A stretch of 64,000 nt of DNA, taken from an uncultured Colwellia sp. GTDB lineage: Bacteria; Pseudomonadota; Gammaproteobacteria; Enterobacterales; Alteromonadaceae. Positions 1 to 8,259 of this stretch are shown here, piece after piece (the first letter of the stretch is position 1; every line of letters begins with the position of its first letter). The notes beneath the pieces were generated by a model. It ran no database searches, was not told where the DNA came from, and was given only the letters and a program-made list of their open reading frames with translations. The translations under genes and the position numbers were made by a program. Location: NCBI GenBank assembly GCA_913062815.1, contig CAJXWZ010000014.1, positions 1 to 64,000 of the forward strand, given 5' to 3'.

Positions 1-73
1 GCTGTAGCTCAGCTGGTAGAGCATCACGTTGCCAACGTGAATGTCACGAGTTCGAGTCTCGTTAGCCGCTCCA
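1..73 (+). tRNA. glyW: tRNA-Gly (anticodon GCC), 5' end cut by window edge
   Basis: The D-arm (TAGCTCAGCTGGTAGAGC), an anticodon stem-loop reading CACGT-TTGCCAA-ACGTG-like with anticodon GCC, a T-arm with GAGTTCGAGTCTC and a 3' terminal TCCA are all visible. The 3' acceptor strand TAGCCGC needs a 5' strand GCGGCTG, but the window begins at GCTG, so three bases lie outside. CCA is encoded. It is followed 71 bases later by tRNA-Leu, as in the glyW-(cysT)-leuZ tRNA operon of Enterobacteria; no tRNA-Cys is present between them here. Confidence 0.95.
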
Positions 74-144
74 ATTTTTTTGTTTTAACTACAAAGCAAA
101 ATTCAGTAGGGAACCAATCTCTACTTAAAAAAATATTGTCCGAT

Positions 145-230
145 GCCCGGGTGGTGGAATTGGTAGACACAAGGGATTTAAAATCCCTCGCTCATAGAGC
201 GTGACGGTTCAAGTCCGTCTCCGGGTACCA
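145..230 (+). tRNA. leuZ: tRNA-Leu (anticodon UAA)
   Basis: This is an 86-base tRNA with a long variable arm (CTCGCTCATAGAGCG), typical of type II leucine tRNAs. The anticodon stem GGGAT/ATCCC surrounds a loop with TAA. The acceptor stem GCCCGGG pairs with TCCGGGT through two G-U pairs, and the 3' ACCA is encoded. The body closely resembles E. coli leuZ. It probably shares a transcript with the preceding tRNA-Gly. Confidence 0.96.
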
Positions 231-446
231 CCTTTTGGACAATGAATAAAATTCTCACAGATATTATTCATTCTTGGTTTTACATCTAATATTCTACATT
301 AATTATTTTCTCGAACAGTTAAGCTTAAACTACCATTTTTTGTTTTGATGAAGCAGTTGTTTAACAAACTAGAATATTTTTCAATTAAATGACCAATAAA
401 AATACGCTAGCACTTTCCCAGCTGACATTTAGTCCGCGACGCGAAA

Positions 447-1925
447 CTAGCTTTGCACTTTTTTAACGGCGTCTAACCATTTTCCATACAATAAGTTTCT
501 TTCTTTATTATCGATGGTTGGAGTGAATCGTTGTTCACAATGCCACATTTTAGCAAGTTCATCGGTTGACTGATATATACCCGCTTTAAGTCCAGCCAGA
601 TAGGCAACACCTAACGCCGTTGTTTCAATAATCTCAGGTCTATCTACTGTTGCAGCTAAAATATTAGACAAGAAGTTCAACAACCAATTGTTAGCAACCA
701 TACCACCATCAACGCGTATTAAAGTCGGTCTTAAACCATCATTTTCCATCGCTTTTTGTAAATCTTTTGTTTGATAGCAAACAGATTGCAAAGCAGCAGT
801 TACAATTTCCTTTATACCTGAATCACGTGTTAAGCCAAGTATTGCCCCCCGAGCACTAGGATCCCAATAAGGTGCACCTAATCCGGTAAATGCAGGTACA
901 AGAAATACGCCATGATCTAAGGAAACTTGCTCTGCAATTGATTCTGTTTCACTTGCACTATTAATTAACTGTAAACCATCACGAATCCACTGTATGGTTG
1001 CACCAGCCATAAATATGCTACCTTCTATAGCATAAGTAGGTTTACCATTTAAACGGTAAGCCACGGTCGTCAATAATTTATTTTTAGACTTTAAAGCTTT
1101 ATCACCGGTATTTAACATTAAGAAACAGCCAGTGCCGTAGGTACTTTTTGCCATTCCTTCGTCAAAACATGCCTGACCAAACAATGCCGCTTGCTGGTCG
1201 CCCGCAATAGCCAAAATAGGAATTTCTTGCTCAAACAAGGTGAAATCAGTCACACCAAAATCATCTGATGAGTCCATAACTTGGGGTAAAATTGAACTAG
1301 GAATATCGAACAACTCTAAAAGTTCTTGATCCCAAATTTGTTGATGAATATTGAAAAGCATAGTGCGCGAAGCATTAGTCGCATCTGTTCTGTGTTCTTT
1401 TCCGTCTGTTAAGTGCCACAGCAAAAAGCTGTCTACCGTTCCAAACGCTAGCTCTCCCTTATCAGCCTTCTCTCTAGCACCTACAACATTTTCAAGTATC
1501 CATCGAATTTTCGTTGCAGAAAAATATGAATCGAGTAACAAACCTGTTTTGCTACTGATCAACTCTTCATTTTGAGGAGACTGAATTGACTCACAGTAGT
1601 CACTTGTTCGCCTATCTTGCCAAACAATTGCGTTATAGATAGGCTCACCAGTATGCCGATCCCATACTAGTGTAGTTTCTCGTTGGTTTGTAATCCCAAT
1701 TGCTGAAATATCACAGGCTTGCACGTTACTTTCACGCAGTACTTTTTTACAAGTACTAAGCACTGTTTGCCAGATATCACTAGGTTTATGTTCTACCCAA
1801 CCATCTTGTGGAAAGTGTTGTTCAAACTCTTCTTGAGCTTTAGCATGAATTTCACCTTGCTTAGTAAAAAGAATAGCTCTTGAGCTGGTTGTGCCTTGAT
1901 CTATGGCTAATAGGTATGTTGACAT
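447..1925 (-). CDS. glpK: Glycerol kinase
   Basis: The 492-residue cytoplasmic enzyme phosphorylates glycerol to sn-glycerol 3-phosphate with ATP. It belongs to the FGGY carbohydrate kinase family. The N-terminal phosphate-binding signature [12 protein letters not shown] lies at about residues 9-20, QRETT at about 80-84, and the FGGY C-terminal signature [12 protein letters not shown] at about 408-419. Its length matches the family (about 500). It is divergent from glpR with 176 bases between them, where a CGAAC half-site at 2010 may be a GlpR contact. No glpF glycerol facilitator gene lies in the window, so glycerol entry must be encoded elsewhere or be diffusive. Identity is secure. Confidence 0.97.
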   Translation of the reverse strand: MSTYLLAIDQGTTSSRAILFTKQGEIHAKAQEEFEQHFPQDGWVEHKPSDIWQTVLSTCKKVLRESNVQACDISAIGITNQRETTLVWDRHTGEPIYNAIVWQDRRTSDYCESIQSPQNEELISSKTGLLLDSYFSATKIRWILENVVGAREKADKGELAFGTVDSFLLWHLTDGKEHRTDATNASRTMLFNIHQQIWDQELLELFDIPSSILPQVMDSSDDFGVTDFTLFEQEIPILAIAGDQQAALFGQACFDEGMAKSTYGTGCFLMLNTGDKALKSKNKLLTTVAYRLNGKPTYAIEGSIFMAGATIQWIRDGLQLINSASETESIAEQVSLDHGVFLVPAFTGLGAPYWDPSARGAILGLTRDSGIKEIVTAALQSVCYQTKDLQKAMENDGLRPTLIRVDGGMVANNWLLNFLSNILAATVDRPEIIETTALGVAYLAGLKAGIYQSTDELAKMWHCEQRFTPTIDNKERNLLYGKWLDAVKKVQS

Positions 1926-2009
1926 TGCTACAATTTGTCTTAGTTAATCGTTCCAATTTATTCGATAATGCACATTTTATAATTATTTCGCAACTATTAG
2001 TTTCATATT

Positions 2010-2016
2010 CGAACAT
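2010..2016 (+). promoter_or_regulatory. Putative GlpR half-site before glpK
   Basis: The sequence TTCGAACATT around 2009-2018 carries the same CGAACATT core seen four times before glpD. It lies about 85 bases upstream of the glpK start, between the divergent glpK and glpR genes. GlpR control of this promoter is inference from the shared core. Confidence 0.4.
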
Positions 2017-2101
2017 TCACTATAAATAATTTATTTTGGAAAACATCCAATTTATGGGATAATTTTGTTTTCCTAATATAATTAACTAAGAGGTAGGCTT
2101 T

Positions 2102-2860
2102 ATGGCGCTAAGCCAACGTCAGAATGAAGTTGTAGAATTAGTACATGAGAAAGGTTTTATTACTATTGACGAACTAGTTAAACATTTTGGTGTTACTCCT
2201 CAAACTATTCGAAGAGATCTTAATTTTCTTGCCAGCTCAGGTTTAATCATACGCCATCACGGTGGTGCTGAGAGCTCTTCAACAACCGAAAACACCTCAT
2301 ATCAAAGCCGTAAAATTTTAAATCTAGATGCGAAAGAAAGTATAGCCAACGAGTTAGTCAAGATGATCCCCAATGGCTCGTCACTATTTATTAACATAGG
2401 CACAACAACAGAGACTATTGCTCGAGCCTTACTAGACCATAAATCTTTGAATATAGTTACCAATAACATTCATGTTGCGACAATTTTATCAGCCAAAGAA
2501 GACTTTACTGTAATTATTGCTGCTGGTGAAGTTCGACACCGTGATGGTGGAATAATTGGTGAAGCGACATGTGACTTTATGAGCCAGTTTAATATGGATT
2601 TTGGCATTATTGGTATTAGCGGTATAAGTAATGACGGATCCTTACTCGAATTTGACTTTAGGGAAGTACGTGTTGCCCAAGCTATTATCGATAATTCAAC
2701 CAATGTACTCTTAGCTGCGGACCATTCTAAATTTGGTCGTAATGCAATGATTAAACAAGGGAATATAACTCAAATCAATCACCTTTTTACTGATCAAGTG
2801 CCACCCAATGACATTGTAGAATTATTAGCAACTAATAGTATTACTACTCACATTATCTAA
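2102..2860 (+). CDS. glpR: DeoR-family glycerol-3-phosphate regulon repressor
   Basis: The 252-residue DNA-binding repressor has an N-terminal DeoR winged HTH (residues about 5-57, signature FGVTPQTIRRDLNFLASSG) and a C-terminal DeoRC sugar-phosphate sensor domain (about 75-235, with NIGTTTETIA and the GEATCDFMSQF region). Known GlpR proteins bind glycerol 3-phosphate and release glp operators. The position between glpK and glpD and the CGAAC repeats before glpD support this role. The start at 2102 follows an AAGAGGTAGGCTTT ribosome binding region. Other DeoR members regulate other sugars, but the neighbours make GlpR by far the best reading. Confidence 0.93.
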   Translation: MALSQRQNEVVELVHEKGFITIDELVKHFGVTPQTIRRDLNFLASSGLIIRHHGGAESSSTTENTSYQSRKILNLDAKESIANELVKMIPNGSSLFINIGTTTETIARALLDHKSLNIVTNNIHVATILSAKEDFTVIIAAGEVRHRDGGIIGEATCDFMSQFNMDFGIIGISGISNDGSLLEFDFREVRVAQAIIDNSTNVLLAADHSKFGRNAMIKQGNITQINHLFTDQVPPNDIVELLATNSITTHII

Positions 2861-2962
2861 GCTTTCTATTTAATTTATTTTACAATTTATCAAGAGATGA
2901 ACTAGTTATTTAACAGCAACTAGTGCATTCCCTTGTCATCCATTCCAATAAAAAACTCACAA

Positions 2963-3023
2963 TCGAACATAAAAACACTTGAAACGAACAATAACGAACA
3001 TTACAATACTAATATCGAACATT
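2963..3023 (+). promoter_or_regulatory. Four directly repeated GlpR-like half-sites before glpD
   Basis: The core CGAACA occurs with its first C at 2964, 2985, 2995 and 3016, all in the same orientation, so the spacings are 21, 10 and 21 bases, close to whole helical turns. E. coli GlpR recognises TCGAACA-like half-sites, so GlpR is the expected binder. The array ends about 30 bases before the glpD start codon and could overlap the promoter. Confidence 0.6.
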
Positions 3024-3053
3024 GATTTATCAAATAAGAACTAAGGCAAGGTT

Positions 3054-4586
3054 ATGGTTGAGGTAAACAAAATATTTGACATTGCTGTTATTGGTGGTGG
3101 CATTAATGGTACAGGTGTAGCAGCAGATGCAGCAGGCCGAGGACTTAATGTGTTTTTATGCGAGCAAAATGATCTTGCCTCTGCCACTTCTTCAAATAGC
3201 AGTAAGTTAATTCATGGTGGCTTGCGTTATTTAGAGCATTATGAATTTAACCTAGTAAAAAAAGCTCTTACTGAACGTGAAATTTTACTTAAAAACGCCC
3301 CTCATATCATCAGACCTCTAAGGTTTCGTTTACCCCACCAACAGCACCTCAGACCTTCTCTATTAATACGGGCGGGGCTATTTTTATATGATAACTTAGC
3401 AAAGCGGGTAACATTACCTGCTTCAAAAGGCATAAAATTTAATGAAAATAGCCCATTGGCTGCTAGCATAACTAAAGGGTTTGAATACTCAGATGGTTGG
3501 GTAGATGACGCTCGTCTTGTTGTATTAAATGCTGTAGCTGCGCAAAACAATGGTGCAATGGTTAAGACACAAACTAAATGCATTAAAGCCATCCGTAAAA
3601 ATGATGTTTGGTGCATAACCGTACTTAATAATTTATCTGGTGAAACATATACAGTACATGCCCGTAGCGTTATAAACGCTTCAGGCCCTTGGGTTGCACG
3701 TCTATTTTCAGATGCTTTGTCACTAAAATCACCACAAAATGTTCGATTAGTTAAAGGTAGCCACATTGTCGTACCGCGTATTCATGACCAAGAAGAAGCA
3801 TACATGTTGCAAAATGCTGACCAACGCATTGTATTTGTAATTCCCTTTGAGGATGATTTTTCGCTAATAGGTACAACAGATGTTGAATATGATGGCGATC
3901 CTGCAGAAGTAAAAATATCCGAAGAAGAGACTCAATATTTAATAAATATCACTAATGACTACTTCAAAAATAAAATAACCAAGGCAGATATTGTTAAGAC
4001 TTATTCAGGAGTAAGACCTTTGCTAGATGATGAGTCAGTGAATGCACAGGCAGTAACCCGCGATTACACATTAGAATTAGAAGATGTTGCTGGTAAAGCA
4101 CCTATTCTTTCAGTGTTCGGTGGCAAAATAACGACCTATCGAAAATTGGCCGAAGCTGCAGTAAACAAAATAGTTCCATACTTCGAAAATACTGGCCCTG
4201 CATGGACAGAAAATGCGCCATTGCCAGGTGGTGACTTTACTCACTTGGCTGTACTTACTAATGCAATAACCAAGCAATACCCATGGTTACCACTGAAACT
4301 TCGTACTCGCATGATTAGAAATTACGGCACTAGAATCACCGATGTCCTGGGTGCAGCATCGAGCCTGCAATCATTAGGACAGATGTTTGGAGCTGATCTC
4401 TATGAACAGGAAGTTAACTTTCTTATTGAACGTGAATGGGCAAATAAAGTTGAAGACATTATCTGGCGTAGAACTAAACTTGGTTTATACCTTTCTGCGC
4501 AGCAAGTAAACGATATTAAAGAATACCTGCTAAATCAAACAGCTATTCTAGCTAGAAAATCATCAGCTTTAACCAAGGTAGCTTGA
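3054..4586 (+). CDS. glpD: Aerobic glycerol-3-phosphate dehydrogenase (FAD)
   Basis: The 510-residue membrane-associated flavoenzyme oxidises sn-glycerol 3-phosphate to dihydroxyacetone phosphate and passes electrons to quinone. An N-terminal FAD-binding Rossmann motif IGGGINGTGVAADAAGRG (about residues 13-30) is followed by the family signature SSNSSKLIHGGLRYLEH (about 46-62), with FGGKITTYRKLAE near 361 and a C-terminal GlpD cap domain. Length is typical (500-510). It lies 193 bases after glpR, behind an array of CGAACA half-sites, and converges on galK. Together with glpK it completes glycerol catabolism to the glycolytic triose level. Confidence 0.97.
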   Translation: MVEVNKIFDIAVIGGGINGTGVAADAAGRGLNVFLCEQNDLASATSSNSSKLIHGGLRYLEHYEFNLVKKALTEREILLKNAPHIIRPLRFRLPHQQHLRPSLLIRAGLFLYDNLAKRVTLPASKGIKFNENSPLAASITKGFEYSDGWVDDARLVVLNAVAAQNNGAMVKTQTKCIKAIRKNDVWCITVLNNLSGETYTVHARSVINASGPWVARLFSDALSLKSPQNVRLVKGSHIVVPRIHDQEEAYMLQNADQRIVFVIPFEDDFSLIGTTDVEYDGDPAEVKISEEETQYLINITNDYFKNKITKADIVKTYSGVRPLLDDESVNAQAVTRDYTLELEDVAGKAPILSVFGGKITTYRKLAEAAVNKIVPYFENTGPAWTENAPLPGGDFTHLAVLTNAITKQYPWLPLKLRTRMIRNYGTRITDVLGAASSLQSLGQMFGADLYEQEVNFLIEREWANKVEDIIWRRTKLGLYLSAQQVNDIKEYLLNQTAILARKSSALTKVA

Positions 4587-4846
4587 AAAGTAACTGAAAC
4601 AAGCTCGCTTAGTGAATGATTAGAGGCATTTGACTATATAACACTGGTTTTTCTTCAGCCGCTTAGCCAGACATGTTCCATTGTATATAATTTTCTTTAC
4701 CCCCGAGAAATCAACAAAAATATTAATTGTTTTACGGCTTACATGTAAAGTTAATGATTTAAAAACAAAAGTACTGACGATGTACGCTTAATATTAGCTG
4801 CTTCTTAATCGATGATAGCAGCTTATACCTTGGCCATGCTTTATAT

Positions 4847-5995
4847 TTAAAGCGCTAATACTTTTAGACCACCTCCTGATTTACACACATACACAGATGC
4901 CTGTAAATTAAACTGTTTTTCATAGCTTTCATCAACTGCGCTTTTCACTTTAAGAACATCTTCAGAACGACATAAACAAACAATTGCACCACCAAAACCA
5001 CCTCCAGTCATACGCACAGCTCCTTTGTCACCTAGTGCATTTTGACAGATTTCCACTAAGCCATCTGTAGCTGGCACTGTAACTTCAAAATTATGCTTTA
5101 AGGAATGATGTGATTCAGCCATTAATTGTCTTAAGGAATTTATATCACTTCTTTGTAAGGCTTCCGTTGCTTGAATAACTCTACTATTCTCACTGATTAC
5201 GTGATGCGCACGTTTAAACTGATTCTCAGAAAGCTCAGATTTAATTGCCAGCAGCATCTCCATATTTGCCCCTCTAAGCGTTTCAACACCGAGTATACGG
5301 GCTGCCTCTTCGCAATCTTGGCGACGTTGATTGTATTCACTGTCAACCAACTTTCTTGGATAATTTGAGTTAATGATAACCAAACTTAGATCATCAGGGA
5401 TAGCAATACTTTCTGTTTCTAACGACTCACAATCAATTAATAATGCTTTACCTTTGTCACCTTTAGCAGAAATCAACTGATCCATAATGCCACATTGACA
5501 ATTCATAAAATCATTCTCAGCTTCTTGGCCTAATACAGCAATTTGTTGAGGGGACAAACCTAATTTGCAAACATTATTAAAGGCTCCACAAATAGCTACC
5601 TCTAGGGCAGCTGAAGAAGATAAACCAGCCCCTTGCGGCACATTACTATCAATTAATATATCTAACCCTTGTAATGTGTAACCTGCTCTTTGTAAAACAA
5701 AAGCAATAGCACGAATATAGTTACCCCACTGTGATTCACCTTGAACAATTTTATTATCTACAGAGAAAGACTCTGATTCATTGGGGTAATCTAATGAATG
5801 CACATTTACAATGTTATCTGCTCTAGCTTTGAACAAAACCACCGTTCTAAACTCTAATGCACAGGGTAAGACAAAGCCGTCATTATAATCGGTAAATTCA
5901 CCAATAATATTAACCCTTCCTGGCGCACTACTAATTGCTTGTGGCTTGACTGAATAAATATTTTCGAATTTTTTAGCAAGTAATTCTAAATTCAT
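4847..5995 (-). CDS. galK: Galactokinase
   Basis: The 382-residue GHMP-family kinase phosphorylates alpha-D-galactose to galactose 1-phosphate. The substrate-binding signature is APGRVNIIGEFTDYNDGF near residues 25-42, the ATP loop is PQGAGLSSSAALE near 120-132, and the third GHMP motif is GAVRMTGGGFGGA near 330-342. The usual GEHTDYN reads GEFTDYN here (codon TTT), a departure from the common galactokinase signature. It is the last gene of the galE-galT-galK operon, only 2 bases after galT. A 7-bp hairpin (4796-4802 with 4817-4823) follows the gene but lacks a T-run. Confidence 0.96.
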   Translation of the reverse strand: MNLELLAKKFENIYSVKPQAISSAPGRVNIIGEFTDYNDGFVLPCALEFRTVVLFKARADNIVNVHSLDYPNESESFSVDNKIVQGESQWGNYIRAIAFVLQRAGYTLQGLDILIDSNVPQGAGLSSSAALEVAICGAFNNVCKLGLSPQQIAVLGQEAENDFMNCQCGIMDQLISAKGDKGKALLIDCESLETESIAIPDDLSLVIINSNYPRKLVDSEYNQRRQDCEEAARILGVETLRGANMEMLLAIKSELSENQFKRAHHVISENSRVIQATEALQRSDINSLRQLMAESHHSLKHNFEVTVPATDGLVEICQNALGDKGAVRMTGGGFGGAIVCLCRSEDVLKVKSAVDESYEKQFNLQASVYVCKSGGGLKVLAL

Positions 5996-5997
5996 GT

Positions 5998-7035
5998 TTA
6001 CTCCCCTTGCTTATAATGAGTTGAGCTAGCATCTTTTAGAATATTTGCAGCAGTTTCAGCGGTTAAATCTCTTTGACTTTCAGCAAGCATTTCGTATCCC
6101 ACCATATGTTTTTTAACCGAAGCAGAGCGAAGCAATGGTGGATAAAAGTGCGCATGTAGTTGCCAATGACTATTATCTTCGCCGTTTTCGGGTGAGCTGT
6201 GCCATCCCATTGAATATGGAAAGCTACAATTAAAAACGTTGTCATATTTAATGGTTATTAACTGCAAAATCTCTGCTAGGCTTTCTTTTTGAACTGCGTC
6301 TAGTTGACTAAAGCTTTGTAAATCACCTTTTGGTAGTAACAATGTTTCAAATGGCCAAGCTGCCCAAAAGGGTACAACAACAAGCCAATGTTCATTCTCA
6401 ACAACCACTCTTTCTTGCGCTTCACTCTCATGTTGAGCGTAATCTTGTAAGAGAGAGCTTCCCTGCTGTTGTTGGTAACTTTTCTGTTGAACATTTTCTT
6501 TTGCCACTTCGGTAGATAAATGGTTATGTGCCCAAATTTGCCCATGTGGATGCGGCTGTGAACACCCCATGACTGCACCTTTATTTTCAAAGACATGCAC
6601 ACATTCATACTGTTTAGCTAAATCAACGTAATTTTCTTGCCAAGTATTTATTACATTGACTATTTCTTGCTGGCTTAACTCTGGTAAGGTTTTACTGTGA
6701 TCAGGTGAAAAACAGATAACTCGGCATTCACCATTAGCTACTTCAGCTTGAAATAACGGATTATTGTCTTGCTCAATTTGTTTATCTTGTTTTGAAACCA
6801 AGGCACCAAAATCATTGACGAAAACAAAAGTATCTTGATAGTTAGGATTTGCAGTATCATTCGCACGTTCGTTACCTGGACACAAAGGACACTTCTCTTC
6901 ATAGCTTGGCAACTCTACATCATTACGAGCTTCTGTAGCGCCTGACCATGGTCTATTATTTCGATGTGGAGAAACTAGCACCCAATCTCCAGTGAGTGGA
7001 TTTTTTCTACGGTGAGTTAGTTCTAATTTATTCAT
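5998..7035 (-). CDS. galT: Galactose-1-phosphate uridylyltransferase
   Basis: The 345-residue enzyme of the Leloir pathway exchanges UMP between UDP-glucose and galactose 1-phosphate. The HIT-type active site is CSQPHPHGQIWAH, near residues 160-172, whose second His is the nucleophile in the family. Zinc-ligand cysteines CPLCPGN are near residues 50-56, as in the E. coli enzyme. Length is typical (about 348). It is packed 3 bases after galE and 2 before galK, so translation of the three genes is probably coupled. Confidence 0.96.
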   Translation of the reverse strand: MNKLELTHRRKNPLTGDWVLVSPHRNNRPWSGATEARNDVELPSYEEKCPLCPGNERANDTANPNYQDTFVFVNDFGALVSKQDKQIEQDNNPLFQAEVANGECRVICFSPDHSKTLPELSQQEIVNVINTWQENYVDLAKQYECVHVFENKGAVMGCSQPHPHGQIWAHNHLSTEVAKENVQQKSYQQQQGSSLLQDYAQHESEAQERVVVENEHWLVVVPFWAAWPFETLLLPKGDLQSFSQLDAVQKESLAEILQLITIKYDNVFNCSFPYSMGWHSSPENGEDNSHWQLHAHFYPPLLRSASVKKHMVGYEMLAESQRDLTAETAANILKDASSTHYKQGE

Positions 7036-7038
7036 AAT

Positions 7039-8049
7039 TTATTCCAGACCATTTGGGTATTTTGATTGCCAATTCCAGCTATCATCAGTCATTGCTTGCA
7101 AATCGAGTGTGGCTGTCCAATTTAACTTTTGTTTCGCTAATGAGGCATCGGCATAGTTACAAGCGATGTCTCCTGCACGACGAGGAGCAAATTTATAAGG
7201 CACTTGTTTATTAGATGATTTTTCAAATGCGTTAATTACTTCAAGCACAGAATATCCTTCACCTGTACCTAAGTTATAGGCAAGAAAACCAGCATCTTTT
7301 TGGTGAGCTAAAAAAGCAGCAACGTGACCAGTAGCAAGATCCATGATGTGAATATAGTCTCTTACACCAGTACCATCAGCAGTATCATAATCATTACCAA
7401 AAATGTTAATAAACTCTCTTCTTCCAACCGCTGTTTGAGCAATAAATGGCATTAGATTATTTGGAATACCATTGGGGCTTTCACCCAACAAACCACTTGG
7501 GTGCGCACCAACAGGATTAAAGTAACGTAAGGCAATAGCTAAGTTATCTTGGTTCGCTTTACAGTTATCTTCAAGAATCTGCTCTACCATTACCTTGGTC
7601 CAGCCATACGGATTTGTTGACGAAATTGGATGTGTTTCATCGATAGGTAAATATTTAGGGTCGCCATACACAGTTGCAGAAGAACTGAATATAATTGCTT
7701 TTATACCAACCTCAGCCATAGTTAACAGCATTGTGGTAGTCGCAGAAACATTGTTCTGATAATAACGCAATGGTTGTTCTGCAGACTCTCCTACAGCTTT
7801 AAGTGCAGCAAAATGAAAAACGGCTTCAATACTATGCTCAACCATAGTTTTAGCCAGCTTTGCAGAATCATTGATATCACCTTCAACAAAATCAAACCGT
7901 TGTTGAGTAATTTTTTCCAATTGGTCTAGCACACGTATACTAGAATTTGACAAGTTATCGTATATGACAGGGGTAATACCTGCTTCATGTAAAGCGATAC
8001 ACGTATGGCTTCCTATATATCCCATACCGCCTGTAACTAGTACTTTCAT
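7039..8049 (-). CDS. galE: UDP-glucose 4-epimerase
   Basis: The 336-residue NAD-dependent short-chain dehydrogenase interconverts UDP-galactose and UDP-glucose. The NAD-binding motif VTGGMGYIGSHTC is at residues 5-17, and the catalytic SSSATVYG and YGWTK (Tyr-x-x-x-Lys) are near 123-130 and 148-152. It is the first gene of the galETK operon. A near-palindrome (8095-8108) lies about 46 bases upstream and overlaps a possible promoter, so the operon may be repressor controlled. The enzyme would process galactose released by the GH2 beta-galactosidase encoded 38 kb away. Confidence 0.96.
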   Translation of the reverse strand: MKVLVTGGMGYIGSHTCIALHEAGITPVIYDNLSNSSIRVLDQLEKITQQRFDFVEGDINDSAKLAKTMVEHSIEAVFHFAALKAVGESAEQPLRYYQNNVSATTTMLLTMAEVGIKAIIFSSSATVYGDPKYLPIDETHPISSTNPYGWTKVMVEQILEDNCKANQDNLAIALRYFNPVGAHPSGLLGESPNGIPNNLMPFIAQTAVGRREFINIFGNDYDTADGTGVRDYIHIMDLATGHVAAFLAHQKDAGFLAYNLGTGEGYSVLEVINAFEKSSNKQVPYKFAPRRAGDIACNYADASLAKQKLNWTATLDLQAMTDDSWNWQSKYPNGLE

Positions 8050-8094
8050 CTTATTTTCTCGACATTGACATCTTGAACTTATTTATATGATAAA

Positions 8095-8108
8095 TAGTAT
8101 TTATACTT
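8095..8108 (-). promoter_or_regulatory. Near-palindrome AGTAT-TT-ATACT before galE
   Basis: The plus-strand sequence TAGTATTTATACTT has arms AGTAT/ATACT around a 2-base centre. On the minus strand a possible promoter (TTGAGC, 16 bases, TACTAT) overlaps it. The same AGTA-N4-TACT pattern recurs before a TonB receptor gene (14844) and before the DUF1501 gene (38402), with a weaker form before another TonB receptor gene (54137). An operator role is inference. Confidence 0.45.
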
Positions 8109-8163
8109 TTATCAAGCTCAATTAGAGAACTTTTGTAATTTTTTGTTCATTATTAAAAGCTAG

Positions 8164-8197
8164 ACAAAAAAAATCGAGTACCCTAAGGTACTCGATT
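8164..8197 (-). terminator. Rho-independent terminator after TonB receptor 1
   Basis: An 11-bp perfect stem (8172-8182 with 8187-8197, AATCGAGTACC / GGTACTCGATT) has a 4-base loop. On the minus strand the stem is followed by a run of seven or more T. It lies 63 bases beyond the stop of the receptor gene at 8260 and upstream of the galE promoter region, so it separates the two units. Confidence 0.85.
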
Positions 8198-8259
8198 AAA
8201 CGTGCGACTCAGCTGATGTCACAAAGCAAAGTCATCAACATTAACTAATCAATCGTTAA

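Noticed and set aside
3302..3766. 154-codon open frame antisense to glpD
   Set aside because: It lies wholly inside the well-supported glpD gene in another frame, has no recognisable domain and no clear ribosome site.
4796..4823. Hairpin AGCTGCT/AGCAGCT after galK as a terminator
   Set aside because: The 7-bp stem has a 14-base loop and no T-run in either direction.
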